Assembly: GCA_003290165.1 (NCBI GenBank)
Contig: QNQO01000643.1
Span: 310,001-374,000 of the forward strand
DNA from: Berberis thunbergii
Lineage: Eukaryota; Streptophyta; Magnoliopsida; Ranunculales; Berberidaceae
Length of the DNA: 64,000 nt
Direction: 5' to 3'
Positions 11,742-22,565 of this stretch are shown here, piece by piece. Below the pieces are notes generated by a model. The model saw only the letters and a list, made by a program, of their open reading frames with translations, was not told the origin of the DNA and did no database searches. Both the position numbers and the translations under genes were made by a program. Every line of letters starts with the position of its first letter. The first letter of the stretch is position 1.

Positions 11742-12221
11742 TGTCACGGACTAGTAATCTGTGCGGCACTAGCTATCCAATTCACTAGTAACCCAATGAG
11801 TAGTTACTTTGACGGGCATAAATATTAACTTGAGAATGCACAATATCAATCTGTAGACAATATAATAATGCACAATAGTCAGTAAAAGCTCTCATTCACT
11901 TTCAATAGATTACAATGGGGAGGAACGTTCGGAAGGACGTTTCTCAAGACTAGTTCGATGCTATCGATCGATGGAAATACAAGTTTGAAGTTGAAAAGCA
12001 ATGCAAAGAAAACAATAAAAATGCTAGCAGTACAGTCTGACCTGACTATGCAATGGAGGCAACACGTTCTCACAGTCAAGAGCTCAAACCTTCCCCCTAT
12101 AATGTAGATGCTAAACATTTTGGCACTTTTCAAAAGGGAACATTGAGTTTTGAGACCATTAGGAAAGTCTTGAAAGGCCTCTGACCTTGGTTTTACCTAA
12201 CCAACAGTACTAGTCCTGACA
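11742..12221 (-). repeat. Chromovirus 5' LTR
   Basis: 480 bp, same length as the partner LTR, begins tgtcacggactagt and ends actagtcctgaca. The right TSD CATGC follows immediately. Confidence 0.9.
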
Positions 12222-13589
12222 CATGCCTATAAACAAAAACAACATAAATATATATTATGAAATTCTTATATATTATGAGGGTAATTAACAAAATAAAGAA
12301 TTTGAAACATACTTCCAAAATAGGCGAATATCCAACAATTTGCCTCGTTCCCTCTCTGCTAGCGTCACCCAACTGACGAAACAAGACTGCCAATAATATA
12401 TAAGAGTGATGAGATGGTGTCTCAGGGAGCATCTCGATGATATGTCTCCAGAAGAGGTAAAGATGCATCTTTAAGTTCAATAAATTTTTGTGTATGTGTC
12501 ATATACTAATAAGTTTTAATTATTATAATTCGCAGGTACTTTGGGACCCTTACGTGGAGTCCAAGGGAAATACTCCCCTTCATGACATCATATGATTCAC
12601 ATGATGTTTGTTATGCCTCAACATAGAAGAACCCTATCACCCCGATAGAGTTATAAGACAAATGGAAAAGGTACAAGTCATCCAAATTCTTCCAATCCAA
12701 GCCAAAATGAAGAATAGAGCTCGATCTGGCAAGCACTATTACGTCTAGTATGAGGTGTTGTCTTCGTTCGCTCGAAGGTGGCATTATCATGTCGTGCTAG
12801 CTAACCAACAAGGCACCCCCGTGAAGCTTCCATGGGACTGTGCGACGGATTACTTGGACTAGTTTTACCGCATTAGCCCCCCTTCGTACAACCACCGAGC
12901 AAGAGAAGAAGTTATCCCCTAAGAAGACATTTGTTTTTTCAAATAAGAGGGTAAGTACAAACATTTTACACTTATGTAATTTCAAAATTTTACATGGTTT
13001 GCACTAACATCTAATGTTTTCTTGTAGGAGATTGTCATTGTTCATGCCCGTAACTTGATCAATGCCTCTATTGAAGAAGGGGGGAACGTCGACAAGGTTA
13101 TTTGTTTAAAAGCTTTAAGTTTTGTAAACTTCTAATAATTTTTTTATAAACTTCAAGTTTTTGTTTTATAACGAGCTTTGAGTTTTTACTTATGTTCGAT
13201 ATTGATTGTCCTTTTGTAAGATATTGAATGCGAGGCTATTGTTGTAATATGGTAAACAAACAATGCGACAATGACGTAATTTGTAGAAATAGTTCTCAGT
13301 AGAGAAAATAATTATGTCACAAAAGAACATAATGAAATAAATATCAGAAAACATTATTTCATTATGTCCAAAAGCAAATTATGCAAACTAACAGGTTTAA
13401 GTAAATAGGTTCGATGCAACATCATGTCAGAAAATGCGATAATGCGACATCATGTCAGAAAACAAAGCGATAAAGTTTAGGTTCAATGCGACAATGGTTC
13501 GACTTCTTCACATTCTTTGCCATTTACAATTACATTTGCCGTTTACATTTTTTCATCACAATAATGGTTAGCAAAATAAAATATGTGCA

Positions 13590-16500
13590 TCAGTCAAATA
13601 TGGTCACCACCTCGTTCGAATTTTTCACATTTTTCTTATTTTTGTCTTTAAACTTGTTCACCATTGTCGCACCAATACCAAACAAGACGTCGAAACTACT
13701 TTTCAACGAGATTGTCAAAGGAAACATGTGACACGGCCAGGTTGGTACTATAGGAGGCAATGGTGGGTTCGGTTGCATAAGAAGGACGATATAGTGACTA
13801 CTCTGAGCCAAGTGTACCATGAAACAAACGCGTTCTGAGTCAAAATTTGGTGACGGGTAAACATAGGGAAAACATGTCGTGCTTTGGTTCCCATAACAAA
13901 CAAAGACGCATTGGTAACGGTTCGCTGCTAGCTCTAACATATCGGGGTCCATCTATAAACCAATTTTCCCTGTCTATCTGCACCTGGCTTTATGGAATTA
14001 CCAAAGCGTCTTTCACAACCTTTACCCCTTCCTCGTGCCACATTGCAAGCCACAACTCTTCATTACTCTCAAGCTTTATCAGTAGCTCTTTCCGTACCTG
14101 TTTCCTACCATTTTCGTCATCATAATGAAGGAATTTGGCTATGCATCGAAAGCCACAGTTTCCTTTGCCTGGAACGTTGTCAATGTCGTAAACATAATCC
14201 TGTATCCAAGATGGAATCTGCCGCATCAATCTATTGTTATGAATTTTTGGTTTCTCCTTTTTTATTGACAACTTCTTACTTTTGCCTTTCATTGTGTCCC
14301 GATGGATCCTTTTTTGTGGACCTCTCGTGCTTAGCTAACTTCTTCTTTTTAGGTCTCCCCTTTCCAGCCAAAATTGCTAATGGATCAATCATCACACTGT
14401 CACCCGGGGAACTCAACTCTATAAGCTTCCTCTTCATTACCAATTTTTGATCATGAGTTGACTCATTGAACCTATTCATAAGGGCATCAACCACATGGTC
14501 TATAATCACATCGCCACATTCACGAATAGGTATTGTGCCAAGTTGAAGCCAATACTTGTCTATGGTGCGTATTGGAATTTGTCATGTCGGAGTTAGATAA
14601 CATGTAAGTTCATGAGCTCAAGGTAATCCATAAGTCGTTCGAAGCACACAACCACACTTGATATGGCCAGCTCCCACACTTTCACATCTCCGAATTTTCA
14701 AATTGATCAAATCAATAGCCATATACGCCATCGACCCATGAAGTAAGCCAAATAAAGTGAAGTTATGGTCAGTCTTCACCTTCATCAGACTATGCTGAAA
14801 TGATGACTCTATCTCGACCAGTTGGATTTCGATCACATCATGCATCTTTTTCCAGACAATAAGGAATGGACCTTGTGAGTTTTCTAATGAGTGTTTCAAC
14901 TTCGAGTGTGCACCTTTAACTCGACCCGTTGTCCGTTGCCCAAAATGCATAAATATATTGGTCTTTGCACTGACAAAATACTCCTTATATGGATACCAAA
15001 CTGTCTTGAGATATTTCAAACACTTTGGGTATTTTCCCCATTTTTTATGAAACTTAATTGTGGCCTTGTTCCATTTATCTTCTGTACTCGATCTATACAA
15101 ATCTGAAAATGAATCTATAAACTCGGCCCACCGGTCATTGTCCTCAAAATGTTTCTTACAGTTTTTCTCAACATTTGTGTTGATGTGCCATGTGCACAAT
15201 AATCTCCTTGCTTTGGAAAAACTCGCTCAATAGCCTCGATCAAACCCAGTTCTCTATTAGTCACAAACACGCTTGGCAAATTGTCTGGCTCGAAAATTGC
15301 TTCAAGCTTTTCCAATGCCTAAGCGTATGACTCTTCCTTTTCAGAACACATAAATTAAAATGCAACATTGAAGGTTTTTTCGATGGAAGTCACACCAACA
15401 ATCTCAAACAACGACACCCTATAGCGATTCGTTTTATACGTGCAATTCATAAACATTACTTGTGGAAAACACTTTGCCAGCTGAATAGATTTAGGATGCG
15501 CCTAAAAAAGATTGGTGACTATATTCCTCTGATCAACAGAATGCCACTCTATGTACTTGTGCTCCCTCAACAACTCTAAAATATGTTGCAAAGCCGTCCT
15601 GCGTATTTGTTCTAGTACCTTTAGCCGACACAATACATTATAAATATACTTCAAATTCTAGATATTATTCAGATACATCTCTTTCAGCCGAGACAAGATG
15701 TTGCGATGGCTCACACAGGACTTCGCCATATTTTGCACATAAATCATCTCCTCTACATTCAATTTTCTTGTAAACGAATGACCAACAAGTGACTCTGATC
15801 GAGGATGATTGTGAATTCCACATGTCACTTTCAACCTCCAATGGTCATTCTCCTGTGGGATCCCTCTCAACTGAAAATTGCACCCACACTTCTTTGTACT
15901 GCTTGATCAAACAAAATTCTTTAAACTTTTATTAGGCTTCTCTCCCCTTTCACAACCAAAATGGATCATTCCCTTCCGTCTTTGATTAGCCGGTTCCGAT
16001 TTATTATCCCTACCGATGCCTTGGACCCAAGCTATCAACTCATACCTTGATGAGAATACCTACAAAATTTTAAAAACTTGTTAATAACAACAACATATTT
16101 ATAACAATGAAAAATGGTGAAAACGAAAATAAGTAAAAACTTACATACCTCGACCGTAACAAATACCTGACTATCATCGACTACCAGTACCAATGATCTT
16201 TCTTCATTGTTATTGTCACCACCTCCATCAACATTATCATCAACTTTCTACATAATGATTCAATTTATAATTAGTTTGATATATTAATTAAAATTTTAAT
16301 TTACTTAAAAACAAAATGGCGGTTACCTCTAAATGGTTCGTCTTTAGGTTCTCAACATCGTTAAAATGCATCTCCATATCTATTATATCCATTAGAAATG
16401 CCTATGCACCAATGCATCATACAATAATCAATAACTTATTTAAAAACACTTTCATGCAAATTAGAAATTTCATTAAAAAAAAGATATTGTTTCCGACAAA

Positions 16501-16786
16501 ATAAAAAAGTTACCAATAGTGTAACAATTTTCAACAAAATATTACTTTGTTGCTATAAATTAATAAACGGCTCCACCTAGACCACTTAATAGGGGCGGTG
16601 GAAAAGATGACTTGAGAATGATAGCAGCGATCTAAGACCAGCCGAGATTTGAGGTTGTTAGGTTTTTTTTATGCAAATTACCTCCATTGAAATAGATTGT
16701 CCTTGCTCTTTAAATTGCTCATCTTCTTCACCTTTAAAATCTTCATATATAACATAATCAACTTCACTAAACCCTTTCATTTTCAT
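13590..16786 (-). pseudogene. MULE transposase fused to OTU-type cysteine protease domain
   Basis: Exons read leftwards from an ATG at 16784-16786: 16682-16786, 16327-16401, 16149-16247, then a long exon from 16059, all with gt/ag borders. The long exon encodes a FAR1-type (WRKY-GCM1) zinc finger ending CGIHNHPRS, the MULE core (CTYKTNRYR; VTNRELGLIEAIE; CTWHINTNVEK) and a SWIM finger (CGCVLRTTYGLP plus Cys-Ala-His). A basic GRPKKKKL stretch follows. Next is an OTU-like domain with VPGKGNCGFRC holding the candidate nucleophile Cys (near 14156), and downstream SSHYIVLLM with the candidate His (near 13800). Stops and frameshifts (near 15205, 14280, 13960) kill it. The two recognisable catalytic Asp positions read Asn. 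Confidence 0.78.
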
Positions 16787-17174
16787 CTAATGAAATCAAA
16801 TAAGTTCTTCCAAATGAAATGTAGTGAAATCCAATCGAAGAGGGAAAGATAGGGAAGCCGAGGAGGACGAGGATGAGGACGAGGAGACGAAGGGTTTTTA
16901 CTATTTCCCTTTGTGATTTTGGGGTTTTTGCAAAGAGGAAGTGATAGGGAAGAGGTGGAGGACGAGGATGACGAACCTTGCGAGGAAGTGAAATTTGGTC
17001 GCCGAGTTTGGGACGATATGCACCAAGGAGTGCGAGGTAGAAACATTTTTTTTCGATTTTGCTTTTTTGCATTTTCTTTTTTGGTTTCTTTTTAGGTTTA
17101 GCCTATTTATTGGTGGTGTGAGTAAGTAAGAAAAAAAAGCAATGGTGGTGTGGAGTAGTCGCTGCCTATAGCTA

Positions 17175-17183
17175 AAGTATGTT
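17175..17183. repeat. Putative 9-bp target duplication of large MULE (right)
   Basis: aagtatgtt, partner of atgcatgtt at 5129-5137, 7 of 9 identical. Confidence 0.5.
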
Positions 17184-17230
17184 TTGCTAAACATAAGAAA
17201 AAAGTTTGTCTTTCATTGATTTTGTGGCAG

Positions 17231-17561
17231 GAATATTGGCAATAATCATTCAAGGAGTCTACTAAAAAACTTGTGGGAATAGTTGTAGGCCCATTGGTAG
17301 CTGGGATCATAGAAAAATATTGGGAAATTCTAAATGTCGAGGGAAAGAGCGAGGAAACCAGCGAGGTAAACGAGGTGGCGGGGGGTGAACCGTTCACCCC
17401 CTCGAGATGCGCACGCAAAAAACATCTCGAGGGGAGTGAACGGTTCACCCCCCGCCACCTCATTTACCTCGCTGGTTTCCTCGCCCTTTCCCTCGACACA
17501 TAGAATCGCTCAAAAATATTTGTTATCTATCAACGTCTCTGGAAACGAGGAATGTAGATAG
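17231..17561 (+). pseudogene. Possible host exon remnant split by a MITE
   Basis: After an acceptor-like ag at 17229-17230 a frame reads KLVGIVVGPLVAGIIEKY up to the MITE. If the MITE and one copy of its duplication are left out, the same frame continues LLSINVSGNEECR to a stop at 17559-17561. One in-frame stop (TAA) occurs early. I do not recognise the protein. Continuity across the insertion is the only support, and it could be chance. Confidence 0.25.
17322..17511. mobile_element. GC-rich foldback MITE, copy 1
   Basis: 190 bp, nearly one perfect palindrome. Arms of about 76 bp, beginning tgtcgagggaaag and running through gaggtggcggggggtgaacc to cctcgagatg, face each other across a loop of about 14 bases. 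A perfect 9-bp duplication, aaaaatatt, lies at 17313-17321 and 17512-17520. The 9-bp TSD suggests mobilisation by a MULE transposase. It has no coding capacity; a transcript would form a long hairpin. Confidence 0.88.
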
Positions 17562-17948
17562 AACAAATAATTAATTAGTATCTCTAAACGCTCTAGGCAA
17601 ACTAAAATGTATTTATTCATCGAACAGTTTATTGCTTATTACATACACACGAGCTATATGGGGTCTAATATGAGAACTAAACACCACCATCAGGTTCATG
17701 ATTGAGAAGAATCCCCTCAAATGAGGTAAAATAGATTAGAGAGGCTGATCACAAGCTTGATCACGTCCGCACCTGTTTTCTATTTCTAGAAATGACCTAC
17801 AAGTACTCTTGAGAAGTCTTTTGAAAATGGCATATTTCCAATTATTTGTTTAGCCTTCATTTCCATCTACTTCAACAATTCCTAATTTGGGTAATACTTT
17901 AGTGGGGGGAGTAAAAAATTGCAAAAATCATTGTGTCCCCCTTAAGTC
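17521..17948. other. Unassigned spacer
   Basis: AT-rich, no credible ORF or repeat seen. Confidence 0.3.
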
Positions 17949-18620
17949 TTTTTTTTTTTTTTTTTTTTTTTGTTCCAAGCACGAAATTTTTTATTGAAGA
18001 TAAAAAGAGAAACAAAATACAATCATCCATACATCAAGGAATGCCATGAAAGTGTCAAAAAATAAGTCTCTAAAGAGATTACAAGCTGAACTCATCTTCC
18101 ACAACAATTTCCTAATCTCGATAAAGATAGAATACTTTGATTTGTTAAACCCTTAAAAAATCCTTCATATTTCTCTCTTTCCACACACAACACATGAGGA
18201 ACCCTACGCCATAACCACTCCGCGCGCTGGGATAGATTAGCTTGTGACAACCAACTTAGTCAATCCAAAAGGGAACCTTGAAACATCAAACTCAGACCAA
18301 ATTCTAACAACAAACTGTTCCAAATGGATTTGGAGAATCTGCAATAAAGCATTAATTGATCCAGAGTCTTGTCATTTTCATTACAAAGCATACAAAGACT
18401 TCCTGTGAGAATTCCTATCTTCTTCAACCTGTCTTTAGTTAAAGAATTCTACAAATTCATTCCACTTTTCCAGGTCTTAGTTTGATTCCCTTATTAAAAA
18501 ATTTAACTGATTGCTCCTCCAGTCCAAAGAAATTATTTGGTAACACCTTACATTCAATTTCTTAACAAAACCGAGTATATTTTAACTCTAAAAAAAACTT
18601 ATTGCAATTTGATTTTGATT
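17949..18620 (-). mobile_element. L1-type LINE, 3' fragment
   Basis: A 23-base T run at 17949-17971 is the minus-strand poly(A) tail. Rightwards, the minus strand encodes a zf-RVT-like segment, with LTKDRLKKIGILTGSLCMLC and then a C-FSKSIWNSL pattern, at about 18240-18440. This small Cys/His region is typical of the C-terminus of plant L1 ORF2. The rest of ORF2 is absent. The right boundary is not sharp and no TSD was identified. Confidence 0.65.
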
Positions 18621-18843
18621 CACACTATATCTACTTAATCATATTGAACAAAAAATCTATTCTCCAAACTATTGGATTTTATCATATTTTGAAGTTCAAT
18701 TCTACAGCCATGATAAATTTGCTTGGCCTATTTTGCTTCTTTTAGTTAATTTGGAATAATGTACGTAATGTACAAAACTTAATTTTGATTTCAACTATCC
18801 CAAAAATATTCTTGAGATACATTGAGCACTACTTAGGTTGGAA

Positions 18844-18852
18844 TTAACTAAT
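18844..18852. repeat. Target duplication of small MULE (left)
   Basis: ttaactaat; the right partner at 19818-19826 is ttaattaat, 8 of 9 identical. Confidence 0.65.
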
Positions 18853-19817
18853 CAAAAAATGACTTTTAAGGCATACTATTTCACAAAATAGACCATTTAG
18901 ATACCATAGTTGATGTAATGGCTTATTTGTGCCCACCTTTATACTTTTATGACCAACAATGATTTTTTTATTAACCAATGTTAATTCATAAAGTTATAGG
19001 ACATCTTTACCCTTTCTAGACAAATAAAAAAACCATTTTTATCCTTTTATGACTAACATAGACTCTTTTATTAATGATTCTAATTATAATCAACCAATTG
19101 CTATTATTTTTTTGTGTGTGGAGAGGGGGAGAGGAATTGGCTATAGAATGCATTCATGGTTCTACTATTGACTCTTATAAACTACATATTTTATTTCAGA
19201 AGATACAAAATAATAATCCTGGCAGTGTGACATTCCTGACAATTAAGGAAGATCGATTTTATCAGTGTTTTATTGCATTTTGAGCTTCTCTTAAAGAGTT
19301 TTTTAGTGAATGTCGATCAATTTTGTTTACTGATGAGACTTTCTTAAAGTAAGAGTTTAAAGGGATACTCCTTGCTGCAAAAGCATACAATGTAGATAGT
19401 TACACAATTGTTTTTGCTACTGTAACAGGGAGACGTTTAATAATAATAATAAATAAATAAATAAAATAGATAAATAATCAGATCAATGTGATACTTCTGC
19501 CTCCACTAGATATGTTTTGGAGAGTGATTGTAGAAATCAAATGCCAGAAAATCATCAACTTATATAGCCTAAGCCAACCAGTAAAAACAATTGATTGGTT
19601 ATAATTAGAATTATTAATAAAAGAGTCTGGTCATAAAAGTATATAAAAGTAGGTTTTTCTGTGAAAGATACAAATGTCCTAAAACTTTATGGGTTAACCT
19701 GGGTTAATAAAAAAGTTCTTTGGTCATAAAATATAAAAGTAGACACAAATTAGATATTACATCAACTACGATATCTGTTCTATTTTGTGAAAAAATAACC
19801 TTAAAAGTCATTTTTCG
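18853..19817. mobile_element. Small MULE with ~250-bp terminal inverted repeats
   Basis: 965 bp. The left end caaaaaatgacttttaagg matches the complement of the right end cgaaaaatgacttttaagg. Similarity continues for about 250 bp with small indels, through tagttgatgtaat, tttatgaccaa and tctaattataa(t/c)caa. Long inverted repeats plus a 9-bp duplication are classic for MULEs. Only a transposase scrap remains, so this is a deletion derivative. A hAT element lies 13 bp past its right TSD. Confidence 0.85.
19128..19435 (+). pseudogene. MULE transposase fragment
   Basis: About 100 codons reading IECIHGSTIDSYKLHILFQK, then RFYQCFIAF, CRSILFTDETFLK and GILLAAKAYN. This matches the order of the MuDR-type core, where a Phe-rich segment precedes the first catalytic Asp in a LFxDGTFLK-like motif. 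The Asp is retained as FTDETF, with Glu where Gly is usual. Two stops interrupt it. The zinc finger and the remaining catalytic residues are gone. Confidence 0.7.
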
Positions 19818-19831
19818 TTAATTAATATGTA

Positions 19832-19839
19832 GTGTAATG
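19832..19839. repeat. Target duplication of hAT element (left)
   Basis: gtgtaatg, repeated exactly at 23177-23184 after the right terminus. Eight bases is the hAT signature. Confidence 0.92.
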
Positions 19840-20244
19840 TAGGGGTGGGCAAACGGGTCGACAATCCGCGGATTCAACTCGAACCGGACCGTTTTCCTCT
19901 AAACGGTCCGGATTTAAATTATATGTTTTTAGAAACGGTTCGGATCGATCCGGATCCGTTATAAAACGGTCCGGTCCCGGTTCCTAATTTTCAAAACCGA
20001 ACGGTCCGGGTTGGACCCGTTTCAACCCGTTTCAAATCAATTTAATTATATTTTCCTAAATATGAAACTAAGTATTATATATAGTAAGTTACAGAAGTTC
20101 TCTTTCAATCTCTCAACCCTAGCAGCCAACTAGCAAGCAGCCAAGCAGCCTCCAACTAGCAAAGCGCCAAAGCAGCAAAGCTCATACCCTCTTCTTCTTA
20201 GTTCTTGCGGGCTGCGGCTTGCCTCTTCAAGGATCAAGCAGTTT

Positions 20245-20570
20245 AGAGAAGCTTGAGCAGAGCACCCGTCTCCCCCTCTCGCACTGAGCAGTGATCACTG
20301 AGCAGAGCACCCCCCTCCCTCGCACCGCACGCCGCCTCCCCCTCTCGCATCCTCCGCTAACGGGCAGAGCAGAGCACCCGCCTCCCCCCTCGCACTGAGC
20401 AGAGCACCCCCCTCCCTCGCACCGCACGCCGCCTCCCCCTCTCGCACTGAGCAGAGCACCCGCCTCCCCCTCTCGCACTGAGCAGTGAGCACTGAGCAGA
20501 GCACCCCCCTCCCTCGCACCGCACGCCGCCTCCCCTTCTCGCATCCTCCGCTAACGGGCCAACGGCCGCT
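20245..20570. repeat. GC-rich minisatellite in the hAT leader
   Basis: Alternating units share gagcagagcaccc, then either ctccctcgcaccgcacgccg or cgcctccccctctcgcact, repeated about six times. Antisense ORFs across it (20227-20544, 20295-20633) are low-complexity by-products. Confidence 0.75.
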
Positions 20571-20585
20571 AAAGAAGTTAAGAAG

Positions 20586-21177
20586 GTAAGTCGATTGTGA
20601 TCTTCTTCTCCTCAGTCCTCGCTGATTTCTCAATCACATTTTGTTCTGATTTTCTCTCCTCTCTGGTCTTCTTCTCTTCCCCTCTCTTTTTTGTAGCCCG
20701 CATCCTCTCGGGGTCTCCTCTCTGATTTCTTGAAGATCTGATCTGTAGAAGAAGAAGGAACTGATCTCAGATTGCTCATTCAGGTTCGTCTGAACTCTGC
20801 CTCCTCGTCATTTTTTTTTGTATGAAGGGAGAATGAGAAATGAAATGGTTTGGTACTTTGGTTTGGTGAGATTTGTATTTGTTCCCTGTCTAATTGTTTG
20901 TGTGAGATCATTAATTCATTATTGCATACCCACTGCCACTGGTTTGTTTTTGTGTTTATGTTGGTGTTAATATTTTCTATTTTGGTAAGAAACAAAAATA
21001 AGTTTCCTCTAAAAATGTATCATTGCTAGTTGGATTGTTAGTTAATGCTTTTATATTAACTCATCAATGTCTACATTTTGGTAATTTTATTTTAATTTTT
21101 TAAATGTTTGATTAAAATGCCAACACTGTTTTTTAAATTTATACTTATGTTTTGTAGGCAATTTTTGTTTAATGCAG
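20586..21177 (+). other. Probable leader intron of the hAT transposase gene
   Basis: A donor gtaagt near 20586 and an acceptor tttaatgcag at about 21177 bracket a T-rich stretch ahead of the ATG at 21195. Placement in the 5' UTR is common for hAT transposase genes. Inferred only from splice-like motifs. Confidence 0.45.
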
Positions 21178-21194
21178 GAGCATAGTAAGTAACC

Positions 21195-21533
21195 ATGTCC
21201 ATGTCTTTAAGTACTAGTACTGCCCCCAACGAAATTACTAAAGTAGTAGCATCTTCTACTGCTAGTACAACACCTTGTCCTGTACCAACAGAAGAATCCA
21301 TGCCTCCTCCCAAATCTGACCCCTCAAGAAAAAGAAAAACACGAAATGCTCCTAAAACTACACAATCTAGATCTTGGGTTTGGGATCACATCACTAAATT
21401 TACTGTGAAAGAAACACGTGAAGTTGTAATTGAAGGAAAGAGTACGATGGTAAAGGTAGATGTACTAAAGGCGAAGTGCAATTACTGTGCTCAAGTGTTT
21501 GCATGTGATACTAGTGGCGGAATTGTTAGATAA
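21195..21533 (+). pseudogene. Truncated hAT transposase, BED zinc-finger stub
   Basis: 112 codons. After a Ser/Thr/Pro-rich N-terminus and a basic KRKTRNAPK patch comes SWVWDHITKF and KAKCNYCAQVFACD, the start of a BED-type DNA-binding zinc finger. The frame stops just after TSGGIVR, before the distal His residues, so the finger is incomplete. A direct repeat of ggaattgttagataaggatc at about 21520 and 21604 marks the deletion junction. The dimerisation and catalytic regions are absent. Confidence 0.8.
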
Positions 21534-21998
21534 GGATCCCAACTTGGTCCATGAGTTCTTCAGAAAAGTTGAGAAATCCTTCATTCCTAACTTGGTCCAT
21601 GGTTGGAATTGTTAGATAAGGATCCCAAATTCCTAATACTTATGACTCTGGGCGTTTATTCTGGATTTTTTTTTAGTAGGTTTCTTGAATAATTTCAGTT
21701 GTTTATTTGGTAGTTTGTTTCCCTTCTTGTTGTGTAGTTCTCATTTATTCTGGTTACAGGGGGTTTTCATTTTTGTGCAGCCACATAAGACTTACACCCA
21801 TTTACTAAGGATTTAATTCATGCTTCTTCATGTAAAAGATTTCTGACTTCTCCTTTTCATGCAGTAAATATCCAAGTTCAACGATACATATAAAGCACAA
21901 GTTCTTTCTAAATCATGGTGACATGTTCTTTCTCTTGATCTTTAGTTTTCATTTTGTTTTCATATATCTAATGAGGATATTGATATGGTCTTTTGCAG

Positions 21999-22475
21999 CC
22001 TGAACATTAATGGATGGGATGCAATGCTAGGAGTTGGATTCAATGCTGCTATAAGGTTAATACCACATTACACTTCCAAAAAAAAAATTGAAACTTACGA
22101 TCATTCTATTCCATCTAGTACTTTCAGTATTACACTAGACATTGATTTAGCTTTGGAAATGCAGGGTATATGGGGAGGAATGATTGGTGGCATTGGTTTA
22201 CAGCTCCTAATATTACTAGCGATCACTACATTCACTGACTGGAGCAAGGAGGTTAGTTGTAAAGAATTTGATTTTTTCTGTATTTTTTTTTCATTTTTAA
22301 GGATCTTCTCTCCTCTTGTAGTTACCGTATTATTTCCAGTTTGGCAAAGATCAAAAAATTCTTATCACCAGTTATTCATTGACATTATTATCTCATCAGC
22401 ATTGGTTCAAAATCAAATTTGCAGGCTATGGAAGCAGGGGTTCGTTTGAAAGAGCTGTTATGTGCTGGAAATTTA
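21999..22475 (+). pseudogene. Captured MATE (DETOXIFICATION-type) transporter exons inside the hAT
   Basis: Three pieces with intact splice borders: 21999-22055 (LNINGWDAMLGVGFNAA), 22165-22251 (GIWGGMIGGIGLQ to TDWSKE) and from 22425 (AMEAGVRLKE). The order, the NINGWxxM word, the GIWxGMIGG helix and the TDWxKE turn are those of plant MATE/DTX efflux carriers near their C-terminal half. The exon for the conserved VRVSNELG stretch is missing or degraded. Introns are kept, so capture was at DNA level. The direction matches the hAT gene, so a chimeric transcript is possible. Confidence 0.7.
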
Positions 22476-22565
22476 CATCCATTTCTGCTGGAAAGAGCTG
22501 TTATGTGCTGGAAATTTACATCACATTATTCATTTACTGTTATGTGCTGGAAATTTACATCCATT
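22455..22565. repeat. Threefold short repeat at the capture end
   Basis: ctgttatgtgctggaaattt occurs at about 22455, 22498 and 22538, directly after the last transporter-like exon. It marks slippage or patchwork repair at the junction. Confidence 0.7.

Larger units (their letters stand above)
6583..12221 (-). mobile_element. Ty3/gypsy chromovirus, structurally complete, 5639 bp
   Basis: Two 480-bp LTRs (6583-7062 and 11742-12221) begin TG and end CA and differ at roughly 21 positions by my count, about 4 percent, so the insertion is not recent. On the minus strand the order is LTR, tRNA-Met primer site, gag with a CCHC knuckle, protease, reverse transcriptase, RNase H, integrase and chromodomain, polypurine tract, LTR. 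The terminal chromodomain makes it a chromovirus; gag flavour and size suggest a Galadriel-like clade, a low-confidence guess. It inserted in a coding exon of the MULE PMD gene. Stops and a frameshift in pol mean it needs proteins from elsewhere. Confidence 0.93.
6065..13096 (+). pseudogene. Plant mobile domain (PMD) protein of the MULE, split by a gypsy insertion
   Basis: Plant mobile domain proteins include the Arabidopsis MAIN/MAIL1 family and occur in transposons; host members act in silencing and genome maintenance. Recognisable exons are an acidic one ending at 6329 (run of Glu/Asp, then DSYTDGFVDCSTFDDYH), an intron 6330-6425 with gt/ag ends, an exon from 6426 cut by the retrotransposon at 6582, an exon ending at 12456, a main exon 12536-12950 and a short exon 13028-13096. 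The main exon encodes VLWDPYVESK, EPYHPDRVIRQM and LPWDCATDYLD, the order seen in PMD/phosphatase-7-long-form-like proteins. Several in-frame stops and the insertion show it is dead. The start codon is uncertain. Confidence 0.65.
5138..17174. mobile_element. Large Mutator-like element with OTU-transposase and PMD genes
   Basis: The left end reads tagctaaggcagcgaatact and the complement of the right end reads tagctataggcagcgactac; both continue ctcca(a/c)accaccat. These are terminal inverted repeats of about 40 bp with weaker similarity further in. Inside are two convergent degenerate genes: a plant-mobile-domain gene on + (6.06-13.10 kb) and a MULE transposase on - (13.59-16.79 kb). A 5.6-kb gypsy element is nested in the first, so the MULE itself is about 6.4 kb. 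The transposase family, end similarity and 9-bp flank agree on Mutator-like. Multiple stops make it non-autonomous. Confidence 0.8.

Noticed and set aside
20227..20633. Antisense Gly/Arg/Cys-rich ORFs
   Set aside because: They run through a GC-rich minisatellite in the hAT leader and are compositional.
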